From positions 37,521,817 through 37,585,816 of the forward strand of contig CM060082.1 in the NCBI GenBank assembly GCA_030533445.1: 64,000 nt of DNA. Direction: 5' to 3'. This document shows, one piece after another, positions 9,831 to 20,500 of the stretch. The DNA comes from Cyprinodon diabolis. Its lineage: Eukaryota > Chordata > Actinopteri > Cyprinodontiformes > Cyprinodontidae. The translations under genes were made by a program, and so were the position numbers. The notes under the pieces were generated by a model that did not search any database, was not told the origin of the DNA, and was given only the letters and a program-made list of their open reading frames with translations. Within the stretch, counting starts at the first letter, position 1. Each line of letters starts with the position of its first letter.

Positions 9831-11104
9831 GTTAACTGCTTTTACTGAAGTTACTCAGAAATATCAGAGTAAAGAGGACTGAATTAACATCAGACATTTT
9901 AGAAAATGTGTTTGTTTTCTTCATTTCTCAAATTTCTTTATGTTTTGGTCTGTTATAGAGTACCAGTAAACTACATAGTTTTTTTTGTGCTTGCCTCATT
10001 ACAAACACAAGTGCTGATGTCACACAGCTTGTTACACCTATGCCAATAAAGGTTGCAAGAAGCAGAGAGAAACAGATACATCACTCCACAGGTGGCCACT
10101 AGCAGTCAGTGGCCCTCAAAATAAAGCAATAAATCCTTTTCTCTCTTGAATGTAATAACCATCCTGAATTTAAAAAGCAAACAAACAGGCAGGAAAGGGA
10201 ATGATATGATGGTGTGTGTGTGTGTGTGTGTGTGGGAGAGGGACAGTAAGCTAAAGCAAAGGAAAGAGACTGAGGATTCAATCAATATCGTGATCCAGCT
10301 GCCAATCACAGGCTATATCAACCCGTGGCTACTGGTTGTGAATGTTTTATCTGTTTATCTAGGCCTGGACACACGACACCGACTGCAAACAATCTCTACA
10401 GCTCCAGAAACGATGCTGCCAGGAAGTGAGGCAACAGAGTGTCGGCTGTGGTCAAGCTCTGAAAACAGCGAGAGCAAATATTTCACCGAGGTCAATCAAT
10501 AAAAATGTGAGCAATGGTGTTTTTCTGTCTTTTCAACCTTTTTACTTCACTGAAGGGCTACAATGCAGCCACTTCAAAGTCTTCAAATTAAAGGTCACTT
10601 TTACCTAAACCAGAGCTCTGGTGGCAGCTCGGGAATTAGTTTCCACAGACCTTAGTCCGACATGGAATAAATGCGACTGCTAAGTCAAAAGGGTCGCCGA
10701 GGTGCAAATATTTTCCACTAATCATAAGATTTTAACACAGGTAGCCACCGATCTGTATCATGGTCTCCTTTGCTGCCTGTGTATGGGCTTGCGAACGCAG
10801 CCCCAGGCAAAAAAAAGAAATCTTAATTAAAGCCCTTTTCAATGTGCAACCTTCAGACAGTGTTGCCACAACAAAGGTTAGGAAATAATATAGGAGAAAT
10901 TGCAACAAAACTGTTCTATTGGTGATATGTAGGATGATTTTTACCCATTGAGGCTTTTCTAATTTACAGCAAAATTATGTAACACCTCACCAATTCCTGA
11001 TATATTCAATCATTACTGGGTAAACATGGACTGTCCACCAACTCTAGCTGCAATAACTTCACTATTCAGGTGAGACCAGAGGTTAGAAATTTGTTAACCA
11101 TCTA
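9831..11104. other. No gene; short GT microsatellite inside
   Basis: The only structured part is the GT run listed separately. A 118-codon open frame (10146-10502) spans that run and has no motif. Confidence 0.5.
10212..10234. repeat. (GT)n microsatellite
   Basis: About eleven uninterrupted GT dinucleotides. Confidence 0.9.
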
Positions 11105-12190
11105 GGCTCACATTTATGAGGTCAGACATCACTGTTGGTAGACAGTCTCCATAATAATTACCCAAAAAGGTTTCCAGTTAGATTGAGGTCAGGAAATTTA
11201 AAGATATACTATGCAACCGGTGTTGATTTTCCAGCGAGGCTCCCCCCTGAGGGTGAAAGTAAAAGTGCACTGTCGTAAATATGCTCAGCTGTTCTCCTGG
11301 TTTTTCCGTCAAGCCAGGCGCGGTTGTTTTGAGCTTAGTAGACAGGCGAACGCAACGAATCACCATGTCTACTGCAGTAAGTGACTATTTTGTTTCAATT
11401 TTCGAGTTTGAAAATGTATGCATGTTTCCGACATGGGCTTTCACTGTTTTCTCGCTGGTTCCGCCATGATAACTGCACAAATATCGCCACGGCGCTAGCA
11501 ACGAGCATGCCTTTCAGTGGGGGCATGTAGCAGTTCTCGCCGTAAAGCAAGACCGATTCTCGCGAGTTGCGATGCACGAGACTTCTGAGCCTGTGGGTGC
11601 GGGCCGAGGGCTCCTGCAATTGCTGGTACTGTATTTCCCCTACAGACCACCAGGGCGGCCGAGAAAACCTTTGTTCGACCTGAAATTAGTCATTTAATCA
11701 TCCAAAACGTTATGGAACACATTAATTAACTGAAAAATGTTGCATAGTATGCCTTAAGTTCATGTTCAGCACCTTCTCTCTTCCATGTCTTTAGAAACAT
11801 TGCTTTGTGTACTTCTGCGCTGTAAAAAACAGGGTACTGCTCCCAAAAAAAAACAAAATCGCTCCATGAAATTGTCCAAAATGTTTCAGTATGCTGTATG
11901 AGTCGGGGTTCCTTCCACTTTACTCCTAACACTGTGCAGTCAGGCAGGTGCTCCAAACCACTGCCAAACCCATACTGGTCTACAGGATTGCCTTTCACAG
12001 AAGGATATATCACCACTCCAGGAGAACACGTCTTCACTGATCTAGAGTCCAGTGGCTGCATGCTTCACATCACTGCAGCTGTCACATTGCAACGGCCATA
12101 GAAACACATCCAATGAAGGTCTCTATTAACTGTTGAACTATTCTAAAAGGGACATGAAGTCTGGAAGACTGCAGCCATTTGTGCTTTTAG
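11105..12190 (-). pseudogene. Degenerate Tc1-like transposase relic, split
   Basis: Two blocks, 11105-11197 and 11758-12190, read in the minus direction as the remains of a Tc1-like transposase distinct from the copy at 8.6-9.8 kb. On the plus strand the first has ATTTATGAGGTCAGACAT and GATTGAGGTCAGG. The second has ACCATG-like TCCATGTCTTTAGAAAC, GAGAACACGTCTTCACTG and TCTAGAGTCCAGTGGC, all landmarks of a known fish Tc1-like gene in antisense. The minus-strand frame 12061-11726 keeps the order LDSRSVKTCSPG ... SAEVHKAMFLKTW, with the expected acidic residue before the HKA motif lost. Many frameshifts and stops are present, and a 552-bp TTAA element splits it. Termini were not found. Confidence 0.65.
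11202..11753. mobile_element. TTAA-target MITE, 552 bp
   Basis: The element lies between TTAA at 11198-11201 and TTAA at 11754-11757. Its ends pair as inverted repeats: ATACTATGCAAC near the left and GTTGCATAGTAT near the right. The interior is GC-richer than the surroundings, with CpG sites. TTAA duplication is shared by piggyBac and Kolobok superfamilies; I cannot decide between them. Removing it rejoins the Tc1-like relic, so it is the younger insertion. ATG at 11364 is followed after four codons by a perfect donor GTAAGT (11377-11382), possibly the first exon of a lost transposase. Confidence 0.75.
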
Positions 12191-13016
12191 CAGCCAGGTC
12201 CCGTGAGATGGGATTTTGAGTTTATAACAATGTGGCCGAGTTGTTATTGCTGCCAATCTCTTCTGCCTTGTAATATCTCAGCTTACAGTTAACTGAGGAA
12301 AGGTCGTTACTAAAAATTCATGAAAATAAAAAAAATCTTACATTTAAACTTAATGTCTTTAAGTTAAATATAGGCAATTAATTAATTTATTTATTAGTGG
12401 GACTTAATGGGACTATGTAAGAATTTGGGAAATTCCTTGAAAGTGCTGATCATGTATATTTCATTTTCTTTAACTTTTAGGACAACAAAATGTGTTTCAA
12501 ATTATAGATAAATATTACTAGAGATGTAAAAAAAGATTCTACCAGTAAATTATTTTTGATAAGGGTTGACGGTAATGTTGATTTGCTTTAAAAATAAAAG
12601 GACTGAGGTATTTTGGGTATTTTGTAGAAAACTGTGCTTTAAAAGTATGCATCTGGATATGCAATGTAAAATCCAAAGGCACCATACACGTGTGTGTGAA
12701 ATATTTACCCCATAAAATGTAACAACTCTTTAAAATTAACTTCATTCTGCACAATTAACGATTTGGCTGAGGGGTGCAAACACACGACAAATACATAATG
12801 TACTCTAAACATGCAGCAAATACAACAAATAATAAGAGTAATACACAAAACATATTCAAACTAAAATGGTGCATAAAGGAAATGATGCAACACTGCAATA
12901 GGCCTACATAAAGGTGATGCCAACAACGAATTTACTGTAAACACTCAAATGAAGTGTTAAAGGGAAAAATGTTGCATGTAGCAAAACAATTACAAGTTAA
13001 GAAATTTTGCAAACTA
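12191..13016. other. No recognised feature
   Basis: AT-rich DNA without a gene or repeat terminus that I can recognise. Confidence 0.5.
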
Positions 13017-13091
13017 CCTTCAGACGATGTTTTGCTTCCCATCCAAGAAGCTTTTTCAATTCAAATATCAGAAATGGCATTGAGTTGCTTT

Positions 13092-13411
13092 ATTATGCTA
13101 TTGTACTTAACTGTAAAACCCTATTTATAGTAATATCCCCCTGTATGTAATATTCTGTACATATCCAGCTGTAAATTTTGTTCATAACACTAGTTATCTA
13201 TATATTATATTAATTATGTATAATGGTGTTCATCTATATACTCATTCAGTAGAAACCCAAGTCCTGTATTTATAGAAGCATTATCTAGCCTGCTCTTGCT
13301 GCTATTGCACTTCTGATTAGACCTAAACTGCATTTCGTTGCCTTGTACCTGTACATGTGTAATGACAATAAAGTTGAATCTAATCTAATCTAATCTAATC
13401 TGATCTATACA
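13092..13411 (+). mobile_element. LINE 3' tail with (TCTAA)n end
   Basis: The block contains CTATTGCACTTCTGATTAG, CTGCATTTCGTTGCCTTG and ACAATAAAGTTGAATCTAA, then repeated TCTAA units at 13377-13401. This ending is typical of fish L2/CR1-like LINE 3' UTRs. No coding sequence remains. It interrupts copy D of the inverted-arm repeat. The exact left border and target duplication are unclear. Confidence 0.65.
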
Positions 13412-13436
13412 GTAGCCCAACAAAGCCTTGTTTTTT

Positions 13437-13986
13437 TATGGAAGAAAAACAATCTCATTGGAATCTGCCTTTTTTTTAGCACCAAATTTTAAACACTGAA
13501 TTTTTTTAATACCGAATTTTAAACACTGATTTTTTTTTAATACCTAATTTTAAACACTGAATTTTTTTTAGACATTGAATTCCTTACACTTAATTTTTTT
13601 CTGGTAAAAATTCACCAGAAATCGGTTCAGTTGTTTCACCCAAACTCTAATGGCTGTCTGTCGGTAGCTAACTGACGTTTTGTAATTCTGTTTAACAAAA
13701 AAAAAAAAATACTCATTCAGCCGGGAACAGCGCTGAGCCCAGCCGTTGTGACACGTGACCAAATGAGCTAATTTCATTGGCTAGAAGCTGCTCGACTCTG
13801 TCCAGTGTAGATTGCTTTGGCTTGAGATCACCAAAACGTCAACACATTTACAGCTGAATTTTTGCAGCTGAAGTTTTTTCTGGTGAATTTTAACCACATA
13901 AAAATTGAGGGTGTTAAAAAAATTCAGCGTTTAAAATTCAGTGTTAAAAAAAAGGCAGATTCCAATGAGACTGTTTTTATTCCATA
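13437..13986. mobile_element. TIR element with repeated subterminal motif, about 550 bp
   Basis: The outer ends are long inverted repeats of about 60 bp: TATGGAAGAAAAACAATCTC at the left and its imperfect reverse complement ending TTCCATA at the right. Both include CATTGGAATCTGCC. Next to the left end the motif AATTTTAAACACTGA is repeated four times (13484-13561) separated by T runs. The right end has one to two related copies in reverse. The interior has CpG-containing unique DNA and no recognisable protein. The superfamily is unknown; no clear target duplication is visible because the flanks are T-rich. Confidence 0.6.
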
Positions 13987-14062
13987 GTTTTTGCTTAGAC
14001 AACATGCAAATTAAAACGGACGAACAGGTCCACCCCTTTGGAATGGGGGTCATTTGTTACAA

Positions 14063-15116
14063 AATAAGTCAAAAGTTTTTTTTGAGTTTTTTTGGAATCT
14101 CTTTCAAAGTGTTCCTTTGAATGTGTTTTGTGTGTTTGCATAATTTTTATAGTAGCAGTATATCTGTATTTGAAGCCTATTTCCGTATTTACAGCTCAAT
14201 TTTACCTCTTGACCAGCTTAATTTGAAACCTGTTTTAATATTAGTAATTCTAAAGGAAGCAATCAAAACCCAAATGATTGTCACGTTTTACAACAATGGT
14301 TTTTGTTGATTTTTAAATAAGCCTATAACTATGATCTTTCCTTTTTCCTTTTCCGTGTTTGTTACTGAGGAATCGACCAGTGCTGGATGATGGTGTAAAG
14401 GTGGCTTGTTATGAGGTGTGTGTGTGTAAAATGTGTGTCTCTTAATTCCTCCACTTTTATCATTGCCCTCTGTAAGCCCCCCATCCCTCCATGTAGCCGT
14501 AGCAATATAAGCAGCACCAGAGAGAGCATGTGACCTGGCTTGGCTCATCTCAGCTAAACCCACCACTGCCACACACACTAAAAACCACAGAGACACACAC
14601 ACAGACATAGAAAATACACAGGTACACCCCCCACCCATCAACTCTCTCACTTTCGGTACAATCTTACCTGCTTTCCAGGATCAACAGAAAAGGCAGCAGG
14701 ATGGGAGAGAAAAGAAAAGCTGATATCAACGACAGCATCTAAAAAAATACTGTACTAGATGACATTGCAATGCTGTAAAAACAAAGTGGTAGCCCATAAA
14801 GGGAATTAAAAATCTAACCAGGTAGAAACAGCTTTAATGGATTAATTTTCTTAAGTTTTTCCAGGCATATTTATCTCTGATTAATTATGAGGCAGTCAGG
14901 TTTGAGCAAATTTAACAGCAAACAATGCTAACTGTTAACTGATTATAAAAGGAAGAGAAAGATTTTCAGTAATAACCCATGGATGGATGACAGCTGGTAC
15001 GCCATTAAGTGTTTCAGCGTGAACATGTCTCACCTTAAAATGCTGTTAAACATCTGCTAATAAGACAGCTTATGAAAAACAAACCCTGGTAAAGAAAAGA
15101 TAGGAAAAAGTAATAG
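14063..15116. other. No recognised feature
   Basis: A short GT stretch lies near 14416-14427. A 120-codon minus-strand open frame (14288-14650) has no motif. Nothing else found. Confidence 0.5.
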
Positions 15117-15122
15117 TTAAGC

Positions 15123-15354
15123 GGAGTGGCGGCCTGGTGGTTAGGGCATACAGTAGAGCTTGGAATCCTGAGGTTCTGAGTTTGAGCCCCACTCCCACAG
15201 ACTGCCACTCTGGGTCTCTGAGCAATGACCCTTTATCCCCTATTGCTTCCCAGGTGCTCCAAAATGCCAGCCCGCTGCTCCCCAAGGGTAAATTAGTAAA
15301 TGCAGAGGTAAATTTCTCCAATGTGAGATCAATAAAGTTCAATTATTATTATTA
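15123..15354 (+). mobile_element. tRNA-derived SINE, copy 1
   Basis: The head has box-A-like GGTGGTTAGGGCA and box-B-like GGTTCTGAGTTTGAGCC. The body has CCACTCTGGGTCTCTGAGCA and ends GATCAATAAAGTTCAATTATT with an (ATT)n tail. A direct repeat TTAAGC at 15117-15122 and 15355-15360 is the likely target duplication. A second copy lies at 44798-44993. Transcription would be by RNA polymerase III from the internal boxes; mobilisation would depend on a partner LINE. Confidence 0.8.
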
Positions 15355-15367
15355 TTAAGCAACATAA

Positions 15368-15975
15368 TAGGGGTGGGTAATATAATTTAAGAAACGATGC
15401 ATCGCAATTATTACACGCAAAATTCACAATCGATGCAGGAGCCCTTCAGAATCGATTCACCTCCTGACCGTTGGGGGTGCTGTCGGCACTGTACACAGAG
15501 GTAAAGACGGTTGTGTTGGAGTCACTAAAGGCTGCTGAAAGAGTCGCGCTGACGTGCAATTGCTGGACTTCTAGAGCTACTGACCCCTACATAACCATCA
15601 CTTCTCATTTCATATCAAATGAGTGGGAATTAGTTTCAAATGTGCTTTAGACCAGGCCGCTTCACGGAAGTCAAACAGGGAGCAACATAGTGAACATGTT
15701 GATGGAGGCAATAAACGAATGGGGCATAACCGAAAAAGTAGCCGCTGTTGTTAAAGATAATGCTGCCAACTTAATAGTCGATATCACTGAGCTATTACAT
15801 GTTGGCTGCTTTGCCCATGTGCTAAACTTGGCATCCCAGGCTGCTCTTAAAACTCCTGGAGTCACACGGCTTCAAAAATCTGCATTGAATCGAAGTGAAT
15901 TGCATCGGATCGGATTGTAGCAGCAATAATCAAAATCGAATTGAATCGTGAGGTTTCTAACAATACCCAGCCCTA
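15368..15975 (+). mobile_element. Internally deleted hAT element, 608 bp
   Basis: The ends are TAGGGGTGGGTA and TACCCAGCCCTA, imperfect inverted repeats. A perfect 8-bp duplication CAACATAA flanks it at 15360-15367 and 15976-15983, diagnostic of hAT insertion. Subterminal regions repeat ATCGATGC / GAATCGA motifs, likely transposase-binding sites. A short piece of transposase remains inside, so it derives from a larger autonomous copy by internal deletion. Confidence 0.9.
15690..15869 (+). pseudogene. hAT transposase fragment
   Basis: About 60 codons keep the order VAAVVKDNAANLIVDI, then HVGCFAHVLNLASQAAL. This matches the part of hAT (ZBED-like) transposases around the second catalytic aspartate (KDNAAN) and the conserved C..H motif that follows (CFAHVLNL). 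The BED zinc finger, first aspartate and C-terminal dimerisation region are missing. The frame runs on to 15920 into the subterminal repeats, which is not homologous. No function is expected. Confidence 0.75.
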
Positions 15976-15983
15976 CAACATAA

Positions 15984-16502
15984 CCTGATTTAACCTAGCC
16001 AAATCAAAGTTCTATTTAAATATAACTAGAAGAATGGACTATAGAATAAAAATGGTCGACATACTTAGCAGTGTTGACCTTATTTCTCAAAGACAAGTGT
16101 TAAAACTAAAAGAGCTACCTTCTTAATGTTGTCTTATAAAAGACACTTATGTGATTCCAATAATCATGTAGCTCTAATGTATTGGTTGTAGTGACTGTTT
16201 TCATAACTGCCACTTAAAGATCTCTAGGCTTAAAAGATTTACTTTGGCTCATAACATTCCTCCACAAGCAGCAGAGGCAGGGAGCAGGAGATGCTCAGGA
16301 AAACTCAGTTATCCTGATTGGCTTTACAAGGCGAGCAAAGGCGGGAGATTTCAATCAAGATTTCTGACAGTCTATTAGGATTGGCATAGGTTATCATCAC
16401 CTTGTGAGCTGCCATCCTAATGCATGTTTTTCTTATCAACGTTTTGCACATGGATAATGCCAGAGAGCAGCCAAACATCATTTTCAGGCAAGATTTAGGT
16501 GC

Positions 16503-16535
<33 letters not shown>

Positions 16536-16791
16536 AAGCAAAGAATGCTTTCATGTGTAAAATAATGAGATTTACCTTTTAGAGATATTCCACTTAGGAC
16601 AGAGATAATTTTCCTACTTGGTCAAATGTCACGATTAATGTGCATTTTATATGTCAGCAGTGGAGGATTGAGTAAAGCTATAAGACAGGCCCCTACCTAT
16701 AGGGGATTTTTTTTCTTTAAAAAAAAGAAAACAAAAGGTGTATAATATATGGGAAGGTATATCCAATTAAAGCATTGTTTGGAGTCACACA
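15984..16791. other. No gene; AT microsatellite inside
   Basis: Only the AT dinucleotide run stands out. Nothing else recognised. Confidence 0.5.
16501..16536. repeat. (AT)n microsatellite
   Basis: Two AT runs separated by one imperfect step (ATAC). Confidence 0.9.
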
Positions 16792-17081
16792 CACTTGAAA
16801 AACGATCTAGAAATATGCAACAATGTCTTAAAATAAGTGTATTTACCCTTAATTTGAGTAGGTAAATTTAATGATCTGCCAATGAAATGAATATTTTTAC
16901 TCTTAAAATAAGATAATTAGATAAAATGCACTTGAAATAAGACCACACAATTGTATTTTCTTAATTTAAATGTAAATTGTCTTGTTCTATTGGCAAAATG
17001 TCATTTTTACCTCCTCGATTCAAGAACAAATGCACTTATTTTAAGAAAAAATACTTATCTAGATTTAGATTTTTTCCAGTG
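16792..17081. repeat. Probable MITE with AT-rich inverted arms
   Basis: The left end CACTTGAAAAACGATCTAG and right end CTAGATTTAG...TTTTTTCCAGTG are imperfect inverted repeats. Inside, TTAAAATAAG and AATAAGACC motifs recur on both strands. This resembles an AT-rich fish MITE starting CACTGGAAAAA. No target duplication was found, so borders are approximate. Confidence 0.5.
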
Positions 17082-17110
17082 CAGAGGACGCTTCTGACTT
17101 GCTAAATTAA

Positions 17111-17605
17111 AGCTACAGTGTGTAACTTTTAGCGACATCTAGCGGTCAGACTGCAGACTGCAGCAACATGAACATCTCCCCCCCAACAGTACGGTGAGCG
17201 TTACGGGACAAAATGTCTTCCACGACGTCCGCATCATCTACCTTCTCAAGTGATGAGGTTTGTTTACATAGATAATTTTACAGATAGTATTTCATTAGTC
17301 TGTGTAGGGTATAGATTTCATATAGACTTAAGATAATAAATATACCCGTAATTTTTTCTACATCGTTGTGACGTTTTGGCGATCTCGCAATCGCTAGTTT
17401 GTTGGCTCTGCGCTGCCGTAGCGCAAAGATGTCTGCCTCCATGGCTGCGAGACCCGCTCCGATGTAATTATAAATAACGAATTCTAAGGCAACGCAAATA
17501 TTAAGGTTAAGAGGCTGAGCTCGTAGATGATGATAAATAACATAGTTATGTATAATATATTACTTTTCTGACTGTATATCCCTGTAATTATTACACACTG
17601 TAGCT
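17111..17605. mobile_element. TTAA-target MITE, 495 bp
   Basis: TTAA at 17107-17110 and 17606-17609 flank ends AGCTACAGTGTGTAA and TTACACACTGTAGCT, exact inverted repeats of 15 bp. The left subterminal region has the motif GACATCTAGCGGTCAG, familiar from abundant fish TTAA elements. Inside, ATG at 17215 opens MSSTTSASSTFSSDEV before a stop, with a possible GT donor soon after. The superfamily is piggyBac- or Kolobok-like, unresolved. Confidence 0.8.
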
Positions 17606-17609
17606 TTAA

Positions 17610-18319
17610 TACTGGCAAATCCAAATACCATCCTCCAGAGAAATTCATATTTGGATGAAAAGTAGAGATGTGATGGAGGAAATTGTGGAAGAAAGTTGTA
17701 GGGAAACACACACTAGGAAGATTTAACAGGACAAAACGAGCTGGAAAAAAAACGCTTCACGCATGTTTAGACCAGAAACAGTCTAAATGTTTAAGCTGAA
17801 CAATCATGCTTGTAGGCTTCTGGTCTGTTCACAGATCTCCAAAATCCCCCAGATGAGAATTACATCTGTGCTAACATTTACTTTGGAACATTTTGGAGTA
17901 TTTACTGCATCATAAAAGTCATAAAAGATAGTTTAATAATACAACTGAATGTGATTTTTGTGTTCTGTTTACAGATGCAGTTGCAGTAAACTAATTTATC
18001 TCTAGAGAAGCCTATCCATTTGGACTGTTAGTTAATGCAGTGGTGGACATTTTGGCAAAGGGACTATATTCCATATTTCATTCTCACTTTTAAACCTGTA
18101 ATAAATATAGCCACAAATATGATAAATCTAAATATATATGTAAAACTGTATTAACATCAATAGAGCTGAACCCTGTTATCTGGTTTAATATGCAAATTGG
18201 TGTATCTGAAACCTAACCAGAATTGTCTTTATTTTTATTATGCAAGAACAGGACATAAACATATCCAAATTAGGCTTGACAGCTACCACTGAATTTAACA
18301 GTAAAAACAAATTTGCAAG
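17610..18319. other. No recognised feature
   Basis: AT-rich, no gene or repeat terminus seen. Confidence 0.5.
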
Positions 18320-18324
18320 AACTT

Positions 18325-18532
18325 AAGAAAGAAGTTTTTTCTCTCCACTGTCGCTACAAGCATGCTTAGTGAAAGGGATTGCCTTTGAGTCAATGAGTCG
18401 ATGCAATTAACTGCTTTTCCTCAGATAGAAAACTTTGAGTGAATTTGACTGGATGATCTGGTGAACTGTAAAGTGCCTTGAGATGCGGTGTTGAGATTTG
18501 ACACTATATAAACTGAATTGAGTTGAATTAAT
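18325..18532 (+). mobile_element. LINE 3' UTR fragment
   Basis: This repeats the end of the LINE at 7095-8035: TCTCTCCACTGTCGCTACAA, GAGTCAATGAGTCGATGCAA, AAAGTGCCTTGAGATG and a final TGAATTGAGTTGAATT tail. Only the last 200 bp is present, as expected for a severely 5'-truncated insertion. Confidence 0.75.
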
Positions 18533-18693
18533 CAGAAAAGTGCAGTTAAAAACAGCAGACGAGTCATGGTAAGTGAAGCTCTTGCTTTAGGATCTGGAGA
18601 AGAAGCGGTCTTTCAGTCTGTAAGTCCATGTTAAGTTTCTGTATTACTTCCCTGAGGGGCAGGGATACAGATAGGCTGCGGCCATGGTGCCAC

Positions 18694-18860
18694 TGTAACG
18701 ATCTTGGTTCTGTTGTTTTTCTCTAAGTTTGATTTTTAAGTTGGATTTTTGGATTCCTGTTTTTGCTGCCTGATCATTCATTAAACCTTTTAAGAACTCA
18801 CCTCTGCCTGTCAGCCTCTGCATTTGGGTCCTCATAAAAACCTCCAAACAAATTGTGACA
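18694..18860 (+). mobile_element. Short LTR, 167 bp, related to 703-1152
   Basis: Starts TGTAACGATCTTGG and ends AATTGTGACA, with a perfect 5-bp duplication GCCAC at 18689-18693 and 18861-18865. The outer parts match the 450-bp LTR (CTTGGTTCTGTT; AACTCACCTCTGCCT; CAGCCTCTGCATTT), but the middle, including the TATA-like region, is missing. The ATTAAA signal remains. Confidence 0.75.
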
Positions 18861-18865
18861 GCCAC

Positions 18866-20500
18866 AGAGCAGCAGAAGGCTCTCTTCTGAAATGATGTGA
18901 CCCCACCTGTCAAATAATTCTAGCTCTTCAGTAACTTAACAATTTGAAATGTTTATTTTTTCCTAATTGAAATAGCCCACTCCAACAATGTTAACAGAAT
19001 TTTGCAATAGAAAGCATATAGGGCACTATATATATATTTTTAAAACATGTAATAAAAGCCTAAAGGTTGTTAGTGGAGAACGTGCACGTCAGAGACACAT
19101 TGCCTAAAGTATTTAGAGAGTGAAATAAAGTTAATTTTGTTTCCAAAACCAAAAAATAACAGTAGCCTGTCGGTGATGGCATCAGAAGCTTAATACAACA
19201 CTCACAAAGAAGAATTGGTTGTTTGTCTATAGAAAGGTAAACAATTCTTCCATTTTTAATTTTATTTTCATGATAACATTGTTTGCTTATGTTTACCTAA
19301 GAAAAAGCTTACATTGCTTACTGCAATTAATTACATAGTAATAAACTGTATCTATGGCAACATGTTGGCATGTATTGGCATGCATACATTTGACAAAGCC
19401 TATATCTGATAAAGCATGCTTCATTTTCACCCTGCTCTGGTTTAAATGTTCTATTAACTCTCACCCTTTTTGTAAATGTAAAAAGTTTCAGACATAGCTT
19501 CACTCACAGCCACGATGACTGTGTCCATTATCATCCCCCCTCTGTTTGTAGAAAGTTTGCTACATTAATGTTGATTTGTCTGTTGCTTAAAAACAAATTA
19601 ACTGACTTGATGTGGAAAAAAACTTGCCTGTTTTGTTGCCCTTTATATCTGCTGATCAGTAAAGTAAAGTTTTACTTTTGTTAAATCTATCCTGAGTTTT
19701 TAGGAGCTTTGTTTTTACTGGCTTGCATTTCCGCGATGGAGGTGCGATCTCTCAGGTAGTGTGACATTAGTTGACCTTGTGTATATATACAGACCAAGAG
19801 GATAGTAGGGAGCAAAATGCACTATACCTGTAAATTAAGCAAATAATCTTTAAAGTTAACTTTGAAATCTAAACATCTAAACTGAAGAACGTTTTGTCTT
19901 GTGGAAAACTGGATCTTTAAAATCACAGAGAAGCAACATTTTTCATATAAATTCTAGTTACAGTAAAGTAGAATAATTTGTTTCTACTTTAGGATATCTG
20001 CTCTGATATTCTTGGACCCACTTCGGTGCATGCCTTCTTTTCATGCCATTGTCCCAAATTCCTCTGACATGTCATGCCAGCTTATTTCTGTATTGAAACT
20101 GGAGCTCCTGGAGTCAGTATTGAGAGTCAGATATATAGATCATTGCACCACACAGATGCTTTTGCGTAGAAAGGCATAACTCTCTCATGGTTTAGTTGGC
20201 AGGCCAAGTCAGAGTGTGGCACATTGCTATAATTACTGTTGGTGAGGTTGTATGTGCAAAACAAATACCCATTGACATTGAAATCTGTGCTGAAAGGACA
20301 AGATGCATTCATCTCGACAAAACCAGGATCTTCAGTGCTGTGCTTACATCATTCAATCATGGAGATAATAGGGTTTTTTCATATACAAGTAAACCCAGGG
20401 GAAAGCTTTGTCAGTGCACGTCTCTGTTTATTCTTTTCTTCTTCCCTCACCACCTGTCACATGTTGCTCCCAAACACAGTCAACTACACAGGCAATGTAT
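18866..20500. other. No recognised feature
   Basis: AT-rich DNA with no supported gene or repeat. A 61-codon and a 165-codon open frame at the right end overlap the next repeat and lack motifs. Confidence 0.5.

Larger units (their letters stand above)
13017..14062. repeat. Inverted-arm repeat, copy D, split by two insertions
   Basis: The left piece (13017-13090) has TTTTGCTTCCCATCC and AGCTTTTTCAATTCAAA, matching one arm of the family. The middle piece (13412-13436: ACAGTAGCCCAACAAAGCC) and right piece (13987-14062: GGACGAACAGGTCCACCCC) match the spacer of copy C in reverse complement. A LINE tail and a terminal-inverted-repeat element are inserted between these pieces, so copy D is older than both. 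Confidence 0.6.

Noticed and set aside
15123..15200. tRNA-like head with A and B boxes
   Set aside because: The body and ATT tail show it is a SINE, not a tRNA gene; the same holds at 3367, 27773, 44798 and 57851.
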